A stretch of DNA of 64,000 nucleotides from Verrucomicrobia bacterium S94 (lineage in GTDB: Bacteria > Verrucomicrobiota > Kiritimatiellia > Kiritimatiellales > Pontiellaceae): positions 2,356,001 to 2,420,000 of the forward strand of contig CP036201.1 in NCBI GenBank assembly GCA_004299845.1, given 5' to 3'. The first letter of the stretch is position 1. Each line of letters opens with the position of its first letter. The translations under genes were made by a program, and so were the position numbers. The notes under the pieces are model-generated. The model was given only the letters and a program-made list of their open reading frames with translations. It was not told where the DNA came from and did not search any database. Below, piece by piece: positions 23,755 through 34,066 of this stretch.

Positions 23755-25350
23755 ATGCCAAAATGTAAGTTTGACAATCCCTCCATCTGTGACGAACGTC
23801 ACATCAAGGAACTTGAAACTCTCGCTGAAATTGCCCGCACCCTCTCTTCGAAATCTCAGCAGGAAGAGGTTCTCTACGAAGTAATCGACGTTCTGGAAAA
23901 AAGCCGCAGTGTGCAGCGCGGCACCATTATGCTGCTGACTGCGGACGGACGAGAACTGCGTGTGGAAGCGGTTAAAGACCAGAAAGTGCAGCATGCCGAG
24001 GATGCGGCTTATCGCCGCGGAGAAGGTATTACCGGGCTGGTGCTCGACACCGGCGAGCCGAAAGTTGTGCCGCTGGTTTCGGAAGAACCGCGTTTCAAAG
24101 GGCGTTTGCACAACCGTGAAAATGAGCCGCTGAGCTTCATCTGTGTGCCGATCAAGGTGGAGCAAGCCACAGTGGGCACCCTCTCTGTCGATTGCGACGC
24201 CCAGGCCGAACCCGCTCTTTATGAACTGATGCGTTTTCTCTCCATTGTGGCAACCATGGTGGCGAACGATGTCATGGCCCGCCGAACCGCCCGCATGGAA
24301 CGCGAAGCACTCGAATCTGAAAACCTTCGTTTGCGTTCGGCCATGCGTGAAAAATTTCAACCGCAGAATATGATCGGCAACTCCGGAGAGATGCAGGAGG
24401 TTTACACCCGCATTCACCAGGTGGCACCGACCGATACGACGGTTTTAATCCGCGGTGAATCGGGAACCGGCAAAGAACTGGTGGCATCGGCCATTCATTA
24501 CAGCAGTCCGCGCGCGGACAAACCCTTCGTCAAAGTGAACTGTGCAGCGCTGAACGAAAATCTTCTGGAGTCGGAACTGTTCGGCCATGAAAAAGGCGCA
24601 TTCACCGGTGCGTTGCAGATGCGTATCGGCCGGGTACAGGAAGCGGAAGGCGGCACCTTGTTTCTGGACGAAATCGGCGATTTTTCTCCAACCACACAGG
24701 TAAAACTGCTACGTGTGCTGCAGGAGCGAACCTATGAACGGGTCGGTAGCAATGAACAACGAAAAGCCAATGTCCGCATCATTGCAGCCACCAATGCCGA
24801 CCTCGAGGAAAAGATCAGCAACAACTCCTTTCGTCAGGATCTGTTCTACCGCATCAATGTTTTCCCGATCTACCTGCCCGCACTGCGCACACGAAAAGAC
24901 GACATCCTGCAGCTGACCAACTTTTTCATGCATAAATATTCCGCACAAATGGATGTGGAAATCCGGCGCATCAGCACACCGGCCATCAATATGCTGATGG
25001 CCTACCACTGGCCGGGAAATGTGCGCGAACTGGAAAATACTATTGAGTATGCCGTCCTGATGGGAAAAGCGGACGGGGTGATCCACGGACATGACCTTCC
25101 GCCGACCCTGCAGACACCGGTGGCGATTGCCGCCACCGGCAGTAATCACCATACCCTCAAAGCGCGTGTGGCCATGCTGGAGCGCGACCTGATTGTTGAT
25201 TCACTGAAGCGCCACAAAGGAACCATCAGCGCAGCCGCCCGGGAACTGGGCATTACCGAGCGCATGGTCCGCTACAAAATTCAGAAACTTGATATCGATT
25301 ACGAAACACTCTTCAAAAAACGAAGAAGAAAAAGGACCCCACGACAATGA
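23755..25350 (+). CDS. NifA-like sigma-54-dependent activator 1
   Basis: 531 residues. A GAF sensor domain (about 20-175), then the AAA+ domain with Walker A GESGTGKE (about 233), the sigma-54 loop GAFTGA (about 280), [10 protein letters not shown] Walker B and [11 protein letters not shown], and a C-terminal Fis-type helix-turn-helix ([18 protein letters not shown]-type, about 480-515). This order matches NifA. The N-terminus carries two cysteines (C4, C12) that could bind a metal, but there is no Cys-x4-Cys linker of the oxygen-sensitive NifA class. The tail is strongly basic. It follows nifV-like by 112 bp and overlaps the GNAT gene by four bases. Confidence 0.88.
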   Translation: MPKCKFDNPSICDERHIKELETLAEIARTLSSKSQQEEVLYEVIDVLEKSRSVQRGTIMLLTADGRELRVEAVKDQKVQHAEDAAYRRGEGITGLVLDTGEPKVVPLVSEEPRFKGRLHNRENEPLSFICVPIKVEQATVGTLSVDCDAQAEPALYELMRFLSIVATMVANDVMARRTARMEREALESENLRLRSAMREKFQPQNMIGNSGEMQEVYTRIHQVAPTDTTVLIRGESGTGKELVASAIHYSSPRADKPFVKVNCAALNENLLESELFGHEKGAFTGALQMRIGRVQEAEGGTLFLDEIGDFSPTTQVKLLRVLQERTYERVGSNEQRKANVRIIAATNADLEEKISNNSFRQDLFYRINVFPIYLPALRTRKDDILQLTNFFMHKYSAQMDVEIRRISTPAINMLMAYHWPGNVRELENTIEYAVLMGKADGVIHGHDLPPTLQTPVAIAATGSNHHTLKARVAMLERDLIVDSLKRHKGTISAAARELGITERMVRYKIQKLDIDYETLFKKRRRKRTPRQ

Positions 25351-25787
25351 AAATACGCACGGCAACAGAGGACGATATCCCCGTCATGGCAGAACTGCTC
25401 CATGAGCTTTTTGCAATTGAAGTGGATTTTACGCCTGATTTTGCCGTGCAGTCTGAAGGTCTCCGCCTGTTGCTGAACCGCCCTGATGCTGAAATTTTTC
25501 TGGCCGAAATCGACGGGAAGGTGGTCGGGATGTGCTCCATTCAAATCCATGTCTCCACCGCGAAAGGCCGCGAGGTGGGCGTTGTGGAGGATGTTGTGAT
25601 TGATCTCGACTACCGCAATCGCGGCATTGGAGCCGCTCTGCTGCGCAGGCTGGAAGAATGGTCCGTACAGCACGGCCTCGCCCGCCTGCAGCTGCTTGCA
25701 GACCGCGATAATAATCCCGCCCTCGGTTTTTACCGGCGCCAGGGCTGGCGTTCCACCAATCTTATCAGCTGGATGAAGCAGCTTTAA
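25347..25787 (+). CDS. GNAT-family N-acetyltransferase
   Basis: 146 residues. The acetyl-CoA loop motif is [18 protein letters not shown] (about 92-109), preceded by the VEDVVID strand and followed by [14 protein letters not shown]. Substrate unknown. The ATGA overlap with the activator gene implies translational coupling, so it may modify something in the same response. Confidence 0.85.
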   Translation: MKIRTATEDDIPVMAELLHELFAIEVDFTPDFAVQSEGLRLLLNRPDAEIFLAEIDGKVVGMCSIQIHVSTAKGREVGVVEDVVIDLDYRNRGIGAALLRRLEEWSVQHGLARLQLLADRDNNPALGFYRRQGWRSTNLISWMKQL

Positions 25788-25964
25788 ACCCTGCAAAACA
25801 TCCGGATCCTCCGCACCCATGCCCTTTTTCAGCCGCCGTTATTCCGCCGGAATAAAACCCGTAGTATTTTTTACGAGATTTTAAGCCTCCGTAGACTTGC
25901 GCTTACGCCACAGCTTTTTTATGCTGTGCGGGTTAGGTGAAGAGTAGAAGTGAGGAATAATAAC

Positions 25965-26333
25965 GTGGCTACGATATCTGATAAGGACTGGAACGCACTC
26001 AAAAAAAAGCTAACGGACGATGGGCGCATTGAAAAATTTGTGCTTGGAGAACCGGAACAGGAATATGTTACTTCAAGAGGAATGGAGATTCTACGGTTGC
26101 ACGCAACGGACTTTGTGAACAAACGCCTTGCCCCCGCCAATCCGAAAAACGACGGACGTCAGACCCCGACCAAAGGCCACCCGGTCTTTATTGCCCAGCA
26201 CGCCTGCGGCTGTAATGACCGCGATGCAGTTGCAGAATTTTTCGGTTATGAAAAAGGACGCGAGCTCACCCCGAATGAAGTGGATATCATTGTGGATGTC
26301 ATTCTGAAGTGGATTGAGGAGCATCTCGATTAG
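25965..26333 (+). CDS. DUF4186 family protein
   Basis: 122 residues. The pattern LAPANPKNDGRQTPTKGHPVFIAQHACGC and the ending ELTPNEVDIIVDVILKWIE match DUF4186, a family of unknown function with conserved His and Cys that may bind metal. A GTG at 25965 is taken as start because GAGG lies nine bases upstream; the alternative GTG at 25950 would bury that site. It is closed by a terminator. Confidence 0.72.
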   Translation: MATISDKDWNALKKKLTDDGRIEKFVLGEPEQEYVTSRGMEILRLHATDFVNKRLAPANPKNDGRQTPTKGHPVFIAQHACGCNDRDAVAEFFGYEKGRELTPNEVDIIVDVILKWIEEHLD

Positions 26334-26360
26334 AATTCCGCGCTCTTCCGACATCTGGAA

Positions 26361-26390
26361 AATCCACCCACGGTGGATTTTTTCTTTTTT
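26361..26390 (+). terminator. Terminator after the DUF4186 gene
   Basis: AATCCACC and GGTGGATT form an 8-bp stem around CAC, followed by T-rich sequence (TTTTTCTTTTTT). Confidence 0.85.
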
Positions 26391-26423
26391 AGAACGGTGA
26401 CATTGCATACTCTCAGGCGTTTT

Positions 26424-27707
26424 ATGGAACCGACTATTCTCAAAAGAGCTGATCATAAGGTCAGCCGGAAAAATATCAGCTCAGCAGCTGTGAAAGTACT
26501 CTACCGTCTTAAAGACGAAGGGTATACGGCATACCTTGCCGGCGGCGGGGTACGCGATCTGCTGCTGGACCGTAATCCCAAGGATTTTGATGTGGCGACG
26601 AATGCCACTCCCGAACAGATCCGTAAAATGTTCCGGAACTGCCGACTGGTTGGCCGGCGGTTCCGGCTTGCACACATTCTATTCCGCGGCGAAATTATCG
26701 AAACCTCCACATTCCGTGCGCCGGTTCCGGATGACCCCGATGAAACCATCCATTGCGAGAACGCACTGCGGATCGAAGAAAGCGGCATGGTACTTCGCGA
26801 CAATATCTGGGGAACGCCCGAAGAAGATGCCATGCGCCGCGATTTCACCATCAACGCTCTCTTCTACAATATTGCCGATTTTTCAGTGATCGACTATGCC
26901 GGAGGTCTGAAAGATCTCGAACAGCGAATTATCCGGGTGATCGGCGAACCCGACAAACGCTTCGCAGAAGATCCGGTCCGCATGATCCGTGCCGCGCGTT
27001 TTGCCGGCTCGCTGGGTTTTGACATTGAAAAAAATGCATTGGAATCGATCTGCCGCAATAAAGACCTCCTGAAACATGCAGCACCGTCGCGCATGTATGA
27101 AGAGGTTCAGAAACTCTTTTTCTGCGGTCATGCCAAAGCCGTATTTCAATGGCTGGAAAAAACCGATCTGCTCCACCCCATGTTCCATGATTTTTCGCAT
27201 TGGATCGATGAGGATAAAGATCGGCTCAACTGGATTTACCAGACTCTGGAACAAATGGACCGCTGGCGCCAGGCGGGGCTTCGGGTTCACCCGGCCCTGC
27301 TGTTTGCCCTGATTTTCGGAGAATACCACGAATTTCTCGTCCAGCGGCTGGTTGAGCGCGGAATGAGTCCGCACGAAGCCGCTCGGAATGCGGTTCACAG
27401 CCACCTTAAAGACATATGTCAAAACGTACGGGTTCCGAAAACTGTTATCTATCAGGTCTGCGATATCATGAGCAACCAGGCCCGTTTTCACCGGACTAAA
27501 GGACGGAAGCCCCAGCGTTTCATACAGTCGAAAGGCTTTCTCGATGCCTTTCTTTATTTTAAATTTTCCTCCAAAGTACATCTGCGCGATGAAAAACTGC
27601 TCGATTTCTGGACTGAGCTGCGAAAAAACGTACCGCAGAATACTCAATCCAGAAAAAGTAAAGACTCCAAAAATCAGCAGGACAAACCCGAAATACCAAT
27701 CGAGTAG
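26424..27707 (+). CDS. pcnB: Poly(A) polymerase / tRNA nucleotidyltransferase-type enzyme (PcnB)
   Basis: 427 residues. The class II nucleotidyltransferase head has AYLAGGGVRDLLL and the catalytic DFDVAT (about 54-59), then RNCRLVGRRFRLAHI, the AMRRDFTINALFYN motif and the RFAEDPVRMIRAARFAG neck. The C-terminal body ends with the RNA-binding type GRKPQRFIQSKGFLDAFLYF. This build matches poly(A) polymerase I, which adds 3' tails that promote RNA decay. A CCA-adding enzyme cannot be fully excluded. The ATG at 26424 lies after the preceding terminator. Confidence 0.9.
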   Translation: MEPTILKRADHKVSRKNISSAAVKVLYRLKDEGYTAYLAGGGVRDLLLDRNPKDFDVATNATPEQIRKMFRNCRLVGRRFRLAHILFRGEIIETSTFRAPVPDDPDETIHCENALRIEESGMVLRDNIWGTPEEDAMRRDFTINALFYNIADFSVIDYAGGLKDLEQRIIRVIGEPDKRFAEDPVRMIRAARFAGSLGFDIEKNALESICRNKDLLKHAAPSRMYEEVQKLFFCGHAKAVFQWLEKTDLLHPMFHDFSHWIDEDKDRLNWIYQTLEQMDRWRQAGLRVHPALLFALIFGEYHEFLVQRLVERGMSPHEAARNAVHSHLKDICQNVRVPKTVIYQVCDIMSNQARFHRTKGRKPQRFIQSKGFLDAFLYFKFSSKVHLRDEKLLDFWTELRKNVPQNTQSRKSKDSKNQQDKPEIPIE

Positions 27708-27811
27708 GATAATTAATCTCAAAACACACTTGTGTACACCCCAGACATTCAGATACATTTTTGTATTACGGTTTGGCTGAAAAAGAAGCCACCTGAACAA
27801 GGATGCAAAAA

Positions 27812-29344
27812 ATGAATCAGAGCGAAAAAGAACTGAAAGTTCTATACAAAATCTCCCAGACCATTTCCTCGCGTCAACACAATGTTTCCCAGTTGCTGAA
27901 TGAAGTACTTGGGATTATGGAAACCGATATGGGTGTTTTGCGCGGAACCCTTACATTGAGCAAGCCCGGAACGGACATTCTGAACATTGAGGCCTCCAGC
28001 GGCTTGTCGGACAGCGAGATGCGCCGCGGCCAGTATAAACTCGGCGAAGGGGTTACCGGCCATGTGGCCCAGACCGGACGGCCAGAAATAGTGCCGGACA
28101 TCAGTAAATCAGAAGATTTTCTGAACCGTACAAAAGCACGGGACCATGAAAAAACGGCTTTCCTTTGCGTACCGATTATTCACCATAAGGAAGTCATCGG
28201 CACGATGAGTATTGATGTGCCGACAGCTGCCGAAGAAGAGCTGAAAGGCTACTCTCTCTTTCTTGAACATGTTGCTCAGATTCTGGCTTCCGCCGTATCA
28301 ACCATCCGTGAAGAAATTGAAGAACGTAATGCGCTCGCATCGGAAAACGAAATGCTGCGCCGCCAACTCGGAGACCGCTACAGCATCGACAACATGGTAG
28401 GCAACTGCAATTCCATGCGGATGATCTACGAACAGATCGTTCAGGTTGCCGACAGTGCCGCAACGGTTCTGGTGCGCGGAGAATCCGGTACCGGCAAAGA
28501 GCTGATTGCCCGCGCCATTCACTTCAACAGTCCGCGAAAAAACAATGCATTCGTAAGCGTCAACTGCGCCGCACTGCCGGAAAATCTGATTGAGTCGGAA
28601 CTGTTCGGTCATGAAAAAGGAGCATTTACAGGCGCGCAGCAACAGCGTAAAGGCCGCTTCGAGCTCGCCAATGGCGGCACCATATTTCTCGATGAAATAG
28701 GCGATATTTCTCCATCAGTACAGGTTCGACTCCTTCGGGTGCTGCAGGAGAAAACATTCGAACGTGTCGGCGGGAATGAAACCATCACGGTAAACGTTCG
28801 GATCATTGCAGCAACCAGCCGTAACCTCGAAGAAGGGATGGCCAAAAATACATTCCGGGAAGACCTGTACTACCGCCTCAACGTTTTTCCGATTCTGCTG
28901 CCGCCGTTACGGGAGCGCAAATCGGATATCATGCTGCTTGCCGATCACTTTCTCCAGAAATACGGCGAAATGTACGGCAAGGACATGAAGCGCATCTCCA
29001 CCTCGGCCATCAATATGATGATGGCCTATCACTGGCCGGGTAACGTGCGTGAACTGGAAAACTGCATTGAACGCGCGGTTCTGACTTCATCCGACGGCGT
29101 AATCCACGGATTCAACATGCCGCCCTCGCTACAGACCAGCGATGAAACACACACCCACCTGCTGCCGGAAAACGGAGCCAACCTGAAACAGATGGTTGAA
29201 GCCTATGAACGCGAAATCCTGATTGATGCCCTCAAAAAACACCGGGGAAATGCCGCCGCCGTTGCCCGCTACCTCCAGACCACACAGCGCATTATCAATT
29301 ACAGGATAAAAAACCTCGGCATTGATCCGAAAAATTATAAATAA
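27812..29344 (+). CDS. NifA-like sigma-54-dependent activator 2
   Basis: 510 residues, a paralogue of the protein at 23755 with the same order: GAF domain (about 12-165), AAA+ domain with Walker A GESGTGKE (about 223), GAFTGA (about 269), [10 protein letters not shown] and the [11 protein letters not shown] arginine-finger region, and a Fis-type helix-turn-helix ([21 protein letters not shown], last 40 residues). The start is placed at 27812 because AAGGA lies eight bases before it; the in-frame ATG at 27803 sits on that site. A CX7C-like N-terminus is absent here. It is separated from activator 1 by a GNAT, DUF4186 and pcnB. Confidence 0.88.
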   Translation: MNQSEKELKVLYKISQTISSRQHNVSQLLNEVLGIMETDMGVLRGTLTLSKPGTDILNIEASSGLSDSEMRRGQYKLGEGVTGHVAQTGRPEIVPDISKSEDFLNRTKARDHEKTAFLCVPIIHHKEVIGTMSIDVPTAAEEELKGYSLFLEHVAQILASAVSTIREEIEERNALASENEMLRRQLGDRYSIDNMVGNCNSMRMIYEQIVQVADSAATVLVRGESGTGKELIARAIHFNSPRKNNAFVSVNCAALPENLIESELFGHEKGAFTGAQQQRKGRFELANGGTIFLDEIGDISPSVQVRLLRVLQEKTFERVGGNETITVNVRIIAATSRNLEEGMAKNTFREDLYYRLNVFPILLPPLRERKSDIMLLADHFLQKYGEMYGKDMKRISTSAINMMMAYHWPGNVRELENCIERAVLTSSDGVIHGFNMPPSLQTSDETHTHLLPENGANLKQMVEAYEREILIDALKKHRGNAAAVARYLQTTQRIINYRIKNLGIDPKNYK

Positions 29345-29405
29345 CAGGACACATTTTTTGTCCGTCACAAACGCGCCGCCGCCCCGGGCCGAAAACAGGA
29401 ATCAT

Positions 29406-30269
29406 ATGGATATTGACCAACTTATTGAATCGCTGGAATTCCGTTTTAAGGCTTCAGGCGTCGACAACGCCAGACGTGTGACCGAAGAGCTGCTGGCTTC
29501 CGTCTTCCAATGCAAACCACTGGAAATTTATACCGGCGCAGCCGCCGGCGTTGTAACCCCTACACAACAGTTTGAAGTAATCCGGAAAGTCGAGCCTCTG
29601 GCAAAACGTATCGAAAACGGCGAACCCCTGCAGTATGTGATTGGCTCGACCGAATTCTGGGGACTGGAAATCCAATGCGACTCACGCGCCCTTATCCCCC
29701 GCCCGGAGACGGAACTGCTGGTGGAGGAAGTGCTGGGCTGCCGCATCATGACAGACAAGCGGCCGGCCACAGTGGTTGATGTGGGAACCGGAACAGGCTG
29801 CATCGCCATCACGCTTGCCAAACAACGCCCCGATGCCGCTTTCAAAGCCGTCGATCTCTCCGCCGATGCCCTGGAACTTGCCCAGAAAAATGCAGCCGTC
29901 CACAATATAAATAATATTTTGTGGATGCAGAACAACCTCCTGGATCGTTTTGCACCAGCCAGTGCAGATGTGATTGTCGCCAACCTACCTTATATTTCCT
30001 CCCGAGACTGGAGGAGCCTGTCGAAAGCAGTCCGCGAATATGAACCGAAAATAGCCCTGGATGCCGGAGCAAGCGGAATGGAACTGATTGAAGATCTCGC
30101 ACTTCAGGCACGCAGTGTACTCGTTCCGGACGGCATGCTGTTTCTCGAATTCGGCTACGATCAGGGCAAGGCGGTGTTCGATTGCCTCGATCACCTCGGT
30201 TATGTGAACATACAGATCAAACATGACCTTGCGGGCCTCGACCGCATTGCAGTAGCCACTAATCCCTGA
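29406..30269 (+). CDS. prmC: Peptide chain release factor glutamine methyltransferase (PrmC)
   Basis: 287 residues. A helical N-terminal domain, then the S-adenosylmethionine fold with VVDVGTGTGCIAITLAK (about 117-134) and the target-glutamine motif NLPY at 193-196 (usual NPPY). It methylates the GGQ glutamine of RF1/RF2. The ATG at 29406 follows CAGGA; an earlier in-frame opening at 29322 overlaps activator 2 and is rejected. Its stop overlaps the SprT-like start (TGATG). Confidence 0.9.
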   Translation: MDIDQLIESLEFRFKASGVDNARRVTEELLASVFQCKPLEIYTGAAAGVVTPTQQFEVIRKVEPLAKRIENGEPLQYVIGSTEFWGLEIQCDSRALIPRPETELLVEEVLGCRIMTDKRPATVVDVGTGTGCIAITLAKQRPDAAFKAVDLSADALELAQKNAAVHNINNILWMQNNLLDRFAPASADVIVANLPYISSRDWRSLSKAVREYEPKIALDAGASGMELIEDLALQARSVLVPDGMLFLEFGYDQGKAVFDCLDHLGYVNIQIKHDLAGLDRIAVATNP

Positions 30270-30895
30270 TGCTCTCACCGACAGACCGACAGCGCGCACG
30301 CTTTCAAACCGGGGATACGGTCTCTTTCAGATATCGACGGAGAAACATGAAAGGCACCGTATTGCTCCTGAATCCTGTCACGGCGGTGGTTCAGACTGAA
30401 TCCGGGCGTTTCCGCATTCCATATGAAAGGCTTATTTCCGAATCAGGTATGTCCGACGAACGGATTCGGCATCTCGAATGTATACAGACCACAGCCGAAG
30501 CTCTGATGAAACAGCACGGCCTAAACGCATGGCGCTTTGAATTTGACCGTTGCACCCGGCGGGCCGGATGCTGCAATTACCGCAAGAAACTCATTACTCT
30601 GGCATTCGACCTTGCAGCAAACGGCACTCCGGAAGAGGTTAAAGACACCATCCTGCACGAAATCGCTCACGCCCTGGTTGGCCGGGAACACAACCACGAT
30701 GCAGTCTGGAAAGCAAAAGCAATTGAAATCGGCGGCTCTGGCCGGCGGACCCACCAGTTGCAGTTCTCGACACCGCGCTGGTCGGTTACCTGTGAAAACC
30801 GCTGCTGGACCTATACAGCCCAGCAGCGGAATTCAAAACTGATCTGCAGAAAATGCGGTGCAAGGCTGGTCTACACGCCATACACCGCACCCTGA
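30269..30895 (+). CDS. SprT-like metalloprotease-fold protein
   Basis: 208 residues. HEIAHALVGREHNH (about 130-143) is the SprT zinc motif HExxH with a further His. The C-terminus has a zinc ribbon: CENRCWTY and CRKCGARL. The N-terminal SH3-like segment (FQTGDTVSFRYRRRNMKG) is an addition. SprT/Spartan relatives act on DNA-protein cross-links in eukaryotes; bacterial members are uncharacterised. One-base overlap with prmC; converges on the HEAT-repeat gene with a one-base gap. Confidence 0.8.
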   Translation: MLSPTDRQRARFQTGDTVSFRYRRRNMKGTVLLLNPVTAVVQTESGRFRIPYERLISESGMSDERIRHLECIQTTAEALMKQHGLNAWRFEFDRCTRRAGCCNYRKKLITLAFDLAANGTPEEVKDTILHEIAHALVGREHNHDAVWKAKAIEIGGSGRRTHQLQFSTPRWSVTCENRCWTYTAQQRNSKLICRKCGARLVYTPYTAP

Positions 30896-30896
30896 C

Positions 30897-32681
30897 TTAT
30901 TTGATTTTGTTCAGCGTCGCCTGAAGCGCCTCTTTCTCTTCCTGACGGCGGCAAACTTCAATAGCTTTTTCAATTCCGGCTTTATGTCTCGGAAGCTGCC
31001 ACGAACTGACCGATGCATAGATTCTGGATACGCCACGCATCAGAATCACATGGTCCGTCAAAGAGATGGATTCGTCGGAAGCCAATTTGAGCATGGTATC
31101 AATACCATTCAGCTCCTTCCATCCGCCCAGTGCCTTAACCGCGGTTTTCTGCAGAGCCTCATCCGAGGAACGGCAGGCCTCCACCAGCGGCTGAAGTGCG
31201 GCTTTACTTCCACTCTGAGCCAGAGCCTTCAGAATATTAGACTGGCTGCGCGAACTGACACCATTCATCTTGGAGACCAGCATGTTTACCAATCCGTTCT
31301 GGTCGGGCGACGTACGCATAATCTTTACGATCCCATTGAGCAGATCACGAGAAACCGGTGCCTTTTCCTTGGAAACCATCAGATCAACCATGGGTTCAAC
31401 AGTGGAATCATCACCGATACTCGCAATCGATTTAGCTGCGGTAGAAGCAACGCCGCGATCATCTTCAGCCGCATATTTGAAGAACGTAGGAATCAGATCC
31501 ACACGGCCGCGATTAGCCAAAGCCTCAATCGCTGTCTGACGGCTTTTCGAATCGCCGGAAGCCGCAAGCTTTTCGAGCTGACCATCTACACCGTCCACAT
31601 TCAGCCGGCCCAACGAACGACGGGCCTCTTTACTGCCGAGAGCAACCAGCGCAGGTACCGAATCCGCCGTACCGATCGCCGCCAGCGCATTCGCTGCCGT
31701 CACCTGAACAAACCAGTCGCTCGACTTCAGCAAGGGTTCAACCACCCCCGCATACTTCCGGTTACCGCTTGCCTCAAGCGCAGCAACAGCCTTCAGCTGG
31801 TTATAGGGAGGAAGACCCGGCAGAGCATCCGCAACCACATCCAATACGATCGGATTCAGCCCCTGCTTTGCAGCTTCGATCACCCCAGCCTGCTGAGCCG
31901 TATCACCGGAAGCCATAGCTGCCGCGGCTCTGGAGCTCTCACCCGAAAGAATGAGCCCTGCCGTAGCCGCTGCCCGCAACTGATCCGGTTCGCCTTCAGC
32001 GAGAAATGCCGCATAGACTTCCGGGCGTTCTGTAGAAAGAAGTGCCGCATCAACCTGGGTCTTACGGAATCCCTTTTCCAGCGATCGCCGTTCCAGCAAG
32101 GCCTTAACGCCAACCTCTTCATTCAGCATTCCCAGCGCTTTAACCGCAGCAATGAAAACAACTTCATCCTTGCTTCCCAATGCGCCGGTAATGAGGCGGG
32201 ATGCCCCGGCCTGCCCCCGTTCACCCAACGCATAGATCAGTCCGGCGGTAGTTTTCGGGGAACCCATTTTACGGTTCTTAAGCTGTGCGCCCAGTGCCTG
32301 CGCAGCTTCTTTCGAGGGGTTTACAACAAGCGCACGTCGCGCATCATCACGAATATGCGGATTTTCATGACTCATCAGTTTCACCAGCGTGGGAACCGAT
32401 TCAGCACCGCCAATACGCTCCAGATTATTGAGCACAGGCTGAATGACTTCAACCACCGGATAATTGCCTTCGAGAATGGTGCACATCTCTTTGCAAATCG
32501 CCTCGCGGGCTCCTTCAGGAGCATCCGGTGCACCGGCCTTCGAACAGGCCGCCAGCAAATCCAGCCGCGCCTGTGTCTGAACCTTGAAGTCCTCAGATTT
32601 CAGATTCGGGATAAGCTCTTTAACCGCCGCCTGCGAAACCGCGGCCATGAGCATAAATGTCAGTAGTGATTTTTTAAACAT
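30897..32681 (-). CDS. Exported HEAT-repeat protein
   Basis: 594 residues with a signal peptide (MFKKSLLTFMLMAAVSQAA). The rest is a chain of HEAT-like helical pairs, for example ESVPTLVKLMSHENPHIRDDARRAL, TADSVPALVALGS and QTAIEALANRGRVDL, typical of PBS-lyase/HEAT solenoids. Such proteins act as scaffolds; no catalytic motif is visible. AAAGG lies seven bases before the start. It is 15 bp downstream of the Gfo/Idh/MocA gene, so the pair is probably one operon. Confidence 0.8.
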   Translation of the reverse strand: MFKKSLLTFMLMAAVSQAAVKELIPNLKSEDFKVQTQARLDLLAACSKAGAPDAPEGAREAICKEMCTILEGNYPVVEVIQPVLNNLERIGGAESVPTLVKLMSHENPHIRDDARRALVVNPSKEAAQALGAQLKNRKMGSPKTTAGLIYALGERGQAGASRLITGALGSKDEVVFIAAVKALGMLNEEVGVKALLERRSLEKGFRKTQVDAALLSTERPEVYAAFLAEGEPDQLRAAATAGLILSGESSRAAAAMASGDTAQQAGVIEAAKQGLNPIVLDVVADALPGLPPYNQLKAVAALEASGNRKYAGVVEPLLKSSDWFVQVTAANALAAIGTADSVPALVALGSKEARRSLGRLNVDGVDGQLEKLAASGDSKSRQTAIEALANRGRVDLIPTFFKYAAEDDRGVASTAAKSIASIGDDSTVEPMVDLMVSKEKAPVSRDLLNGIVKIMRTSPDQNGLVNMLVSKMNGVSSRSQSNILKALAQSGSKAALQPLVEACRSSDEALQKTAVKALGGWKELNGIDTMLKLASDESISLTDHVILMRGVSRIYASVSSWQLPRHKAGIEKAIEVCRRQEEKEALQATLNKIK

Positions 32682-32696
32682 GGTCAGCCTTTCGCT

Positions 32697-33983
32697 TTAC
32701 AGGGTGTAGGGTGCACGACGCGGACGATCCAGCCATTTTGAGGCCTCAGCATCGCCGATAATCTCTTCCGTTTCCGGATTCCATTTAATCGTACGGTTCA
32801 ACCGCTCCGAAATCGCACTCAGATGGCAGATCGTGGCCGTACGGTGACCGACCTCCACATTAGCGATGGTACTTTTACGCGTTTTGATCGCATTCAGGAA
32901 ATTCTCCCGATGCCCTTCATACGCACCCAGATGGGCATCCTGCGGTTTCAGCGGAATATTTTTGATATCCCCCGGATCCGACTTCAGATCACCGCCGCGC
33001 CCGACACCAATGGCGCCCTTGTCACCGTAAAACTCAATCATCGAGCCGAATTTCTGATTCGGGAAATCGCGATAAACAATAGGCCCGTCCTTGTATTTAT
33101 AACCCTGGCACCCGGAATCATCGTATCCTTGCGGGAAGAAAAACTCAGGTCCGGAATGATCCATACCGAGCGCCCACTGAATAATATCATAATGATGTGC
33201 TCCCCAGTCGCCGTTTTTACGGGCACCGTATTCCCAATAGGAACGCCATCCGCCGCTGTAATTCCCCTCAACACGCTTTCTGTTATAAGGATACCACGGG
33301 GTCGGCCCCAGCCAGCGATCATAATCAAATCCGTCCGGAATCGGTTCTTCCGGCAGCACCACACCGTCCGGGAAACGGTTCAAACGAGCGTAGACCGTAT
33401 GAACTTTGCCGATATAACCGTTACGGACCAGCTCCACCGCTTTACCGAATGAGTATTCCGAACGCTGCTGACTGCCTACCTGTAACACAGCACCGTAGCG
33501 CTTTACCGCGTCGGCCAGAATACGCCCTTCCCGAATGGTAAGACTCATCGGTTTTTCCACATACACATCTTTACCGGAACGAACCGCATCCAGCGAAATC
33601 GGAACATGCCAGTGATCCGGCGTCGTTACATAAACAGCATCGATATCATCCCGTTCCATGATCTTTTCATGCTCGTTGTAACACTCGCAGTCTTTGTTTC
33701 CGTATTTATCGTTCACCCGGTCACGTGCGGTCTCACGCTTCTTGCGGTCAACATCGCACACCGCCAGAACCTGACAATCCTTGCGATCCAGAATGCCTCT
33801 GAAATGCCCCTGCACAATGAGGCCGAAACCAACAAAACCGAACGCGAGACGGTTGCTCGGAGCAGTGAAACCTGAAAAACCCATGGCACTCGACGGGATC
33901 ACCGTCGGGGCGGCTACAGCCGCCGCGCCCATGGCAGAAGTGCGTAAAAAGTTTTTACGCGACATAGTCGTCTTCATACTCAT
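32697..33983 (-). CDS. TAT-exported Gfo/Idh/MocA-family oxidoreductase
   Basis: 428 residues. A TAT-like signal (SRKNFLRTSAMGAAAVAAP; a Lys replaces the second Arg) precedes a Rossmann domain (FGFVGFGLIVQGH) and the catalytic EKPMSLTIREG motif. Long secreted forms of this family act on sugar derivatives in carbohydrate degraders. Several ATGs cluster at the start; 33983 is chosen because AAAGGG lies seven bases upstream. First gene of a pair with the HEAT protein. Confidence 0.88.
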   Translation of the reverse strand: MSMKTTMSRKNFLRTSAMGAAAVAAPTVIPSSAMGFSGFTAPSNRLAFGFVGFGLIVQGHFRGILDRKDCQVLAVCDVDRKKRETARDRVNDKYGNKDCECYNEHEKIMERDDIDAVYVTTPDHWHVPISLDAVRSGKDVYVEKPMSLTIREGRILADAVKRYGAVLQVGSQQRSEYSFGKAVELVRNGYIGKVHTVYARLNRFPDGVVLPEEPIPDGFDYDRWLGPTPWYPYNRKRVEGNYSGGWRSYWEYGARKNGDWGAHHYDIIQWALGMDHSGPEFFFPQGYDDSGCQGYKYKDGPIVYRDFPNQKFGSMIEFYGDKGAIGVGRGGDLKSDPGDIKNIPLKPQDAHLGAYEGHRENFLNAIKTRKSTIANVEVGHRTATICHLSAISERLNRTIKWNPETEEIIGDAEASKWLDRPRRAPYTL

Positions 33984-34066
33984 CATCATACCCTTTCTTG
34001 AAAACTCGATTTTTCGAGGTTTTCAGTTCTACGCAAATAACGCCCTTAAATCTTGTATTTAATACT

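Noticed and set aside
30858-32666. 602-codon open frame antisense to the HEAT-repeat gene
   Set aside because: It is the mirror frame of a well supported HEAT gene with signal peptide and ribosome site; composition is unlike a protein and it has no ribosome site.
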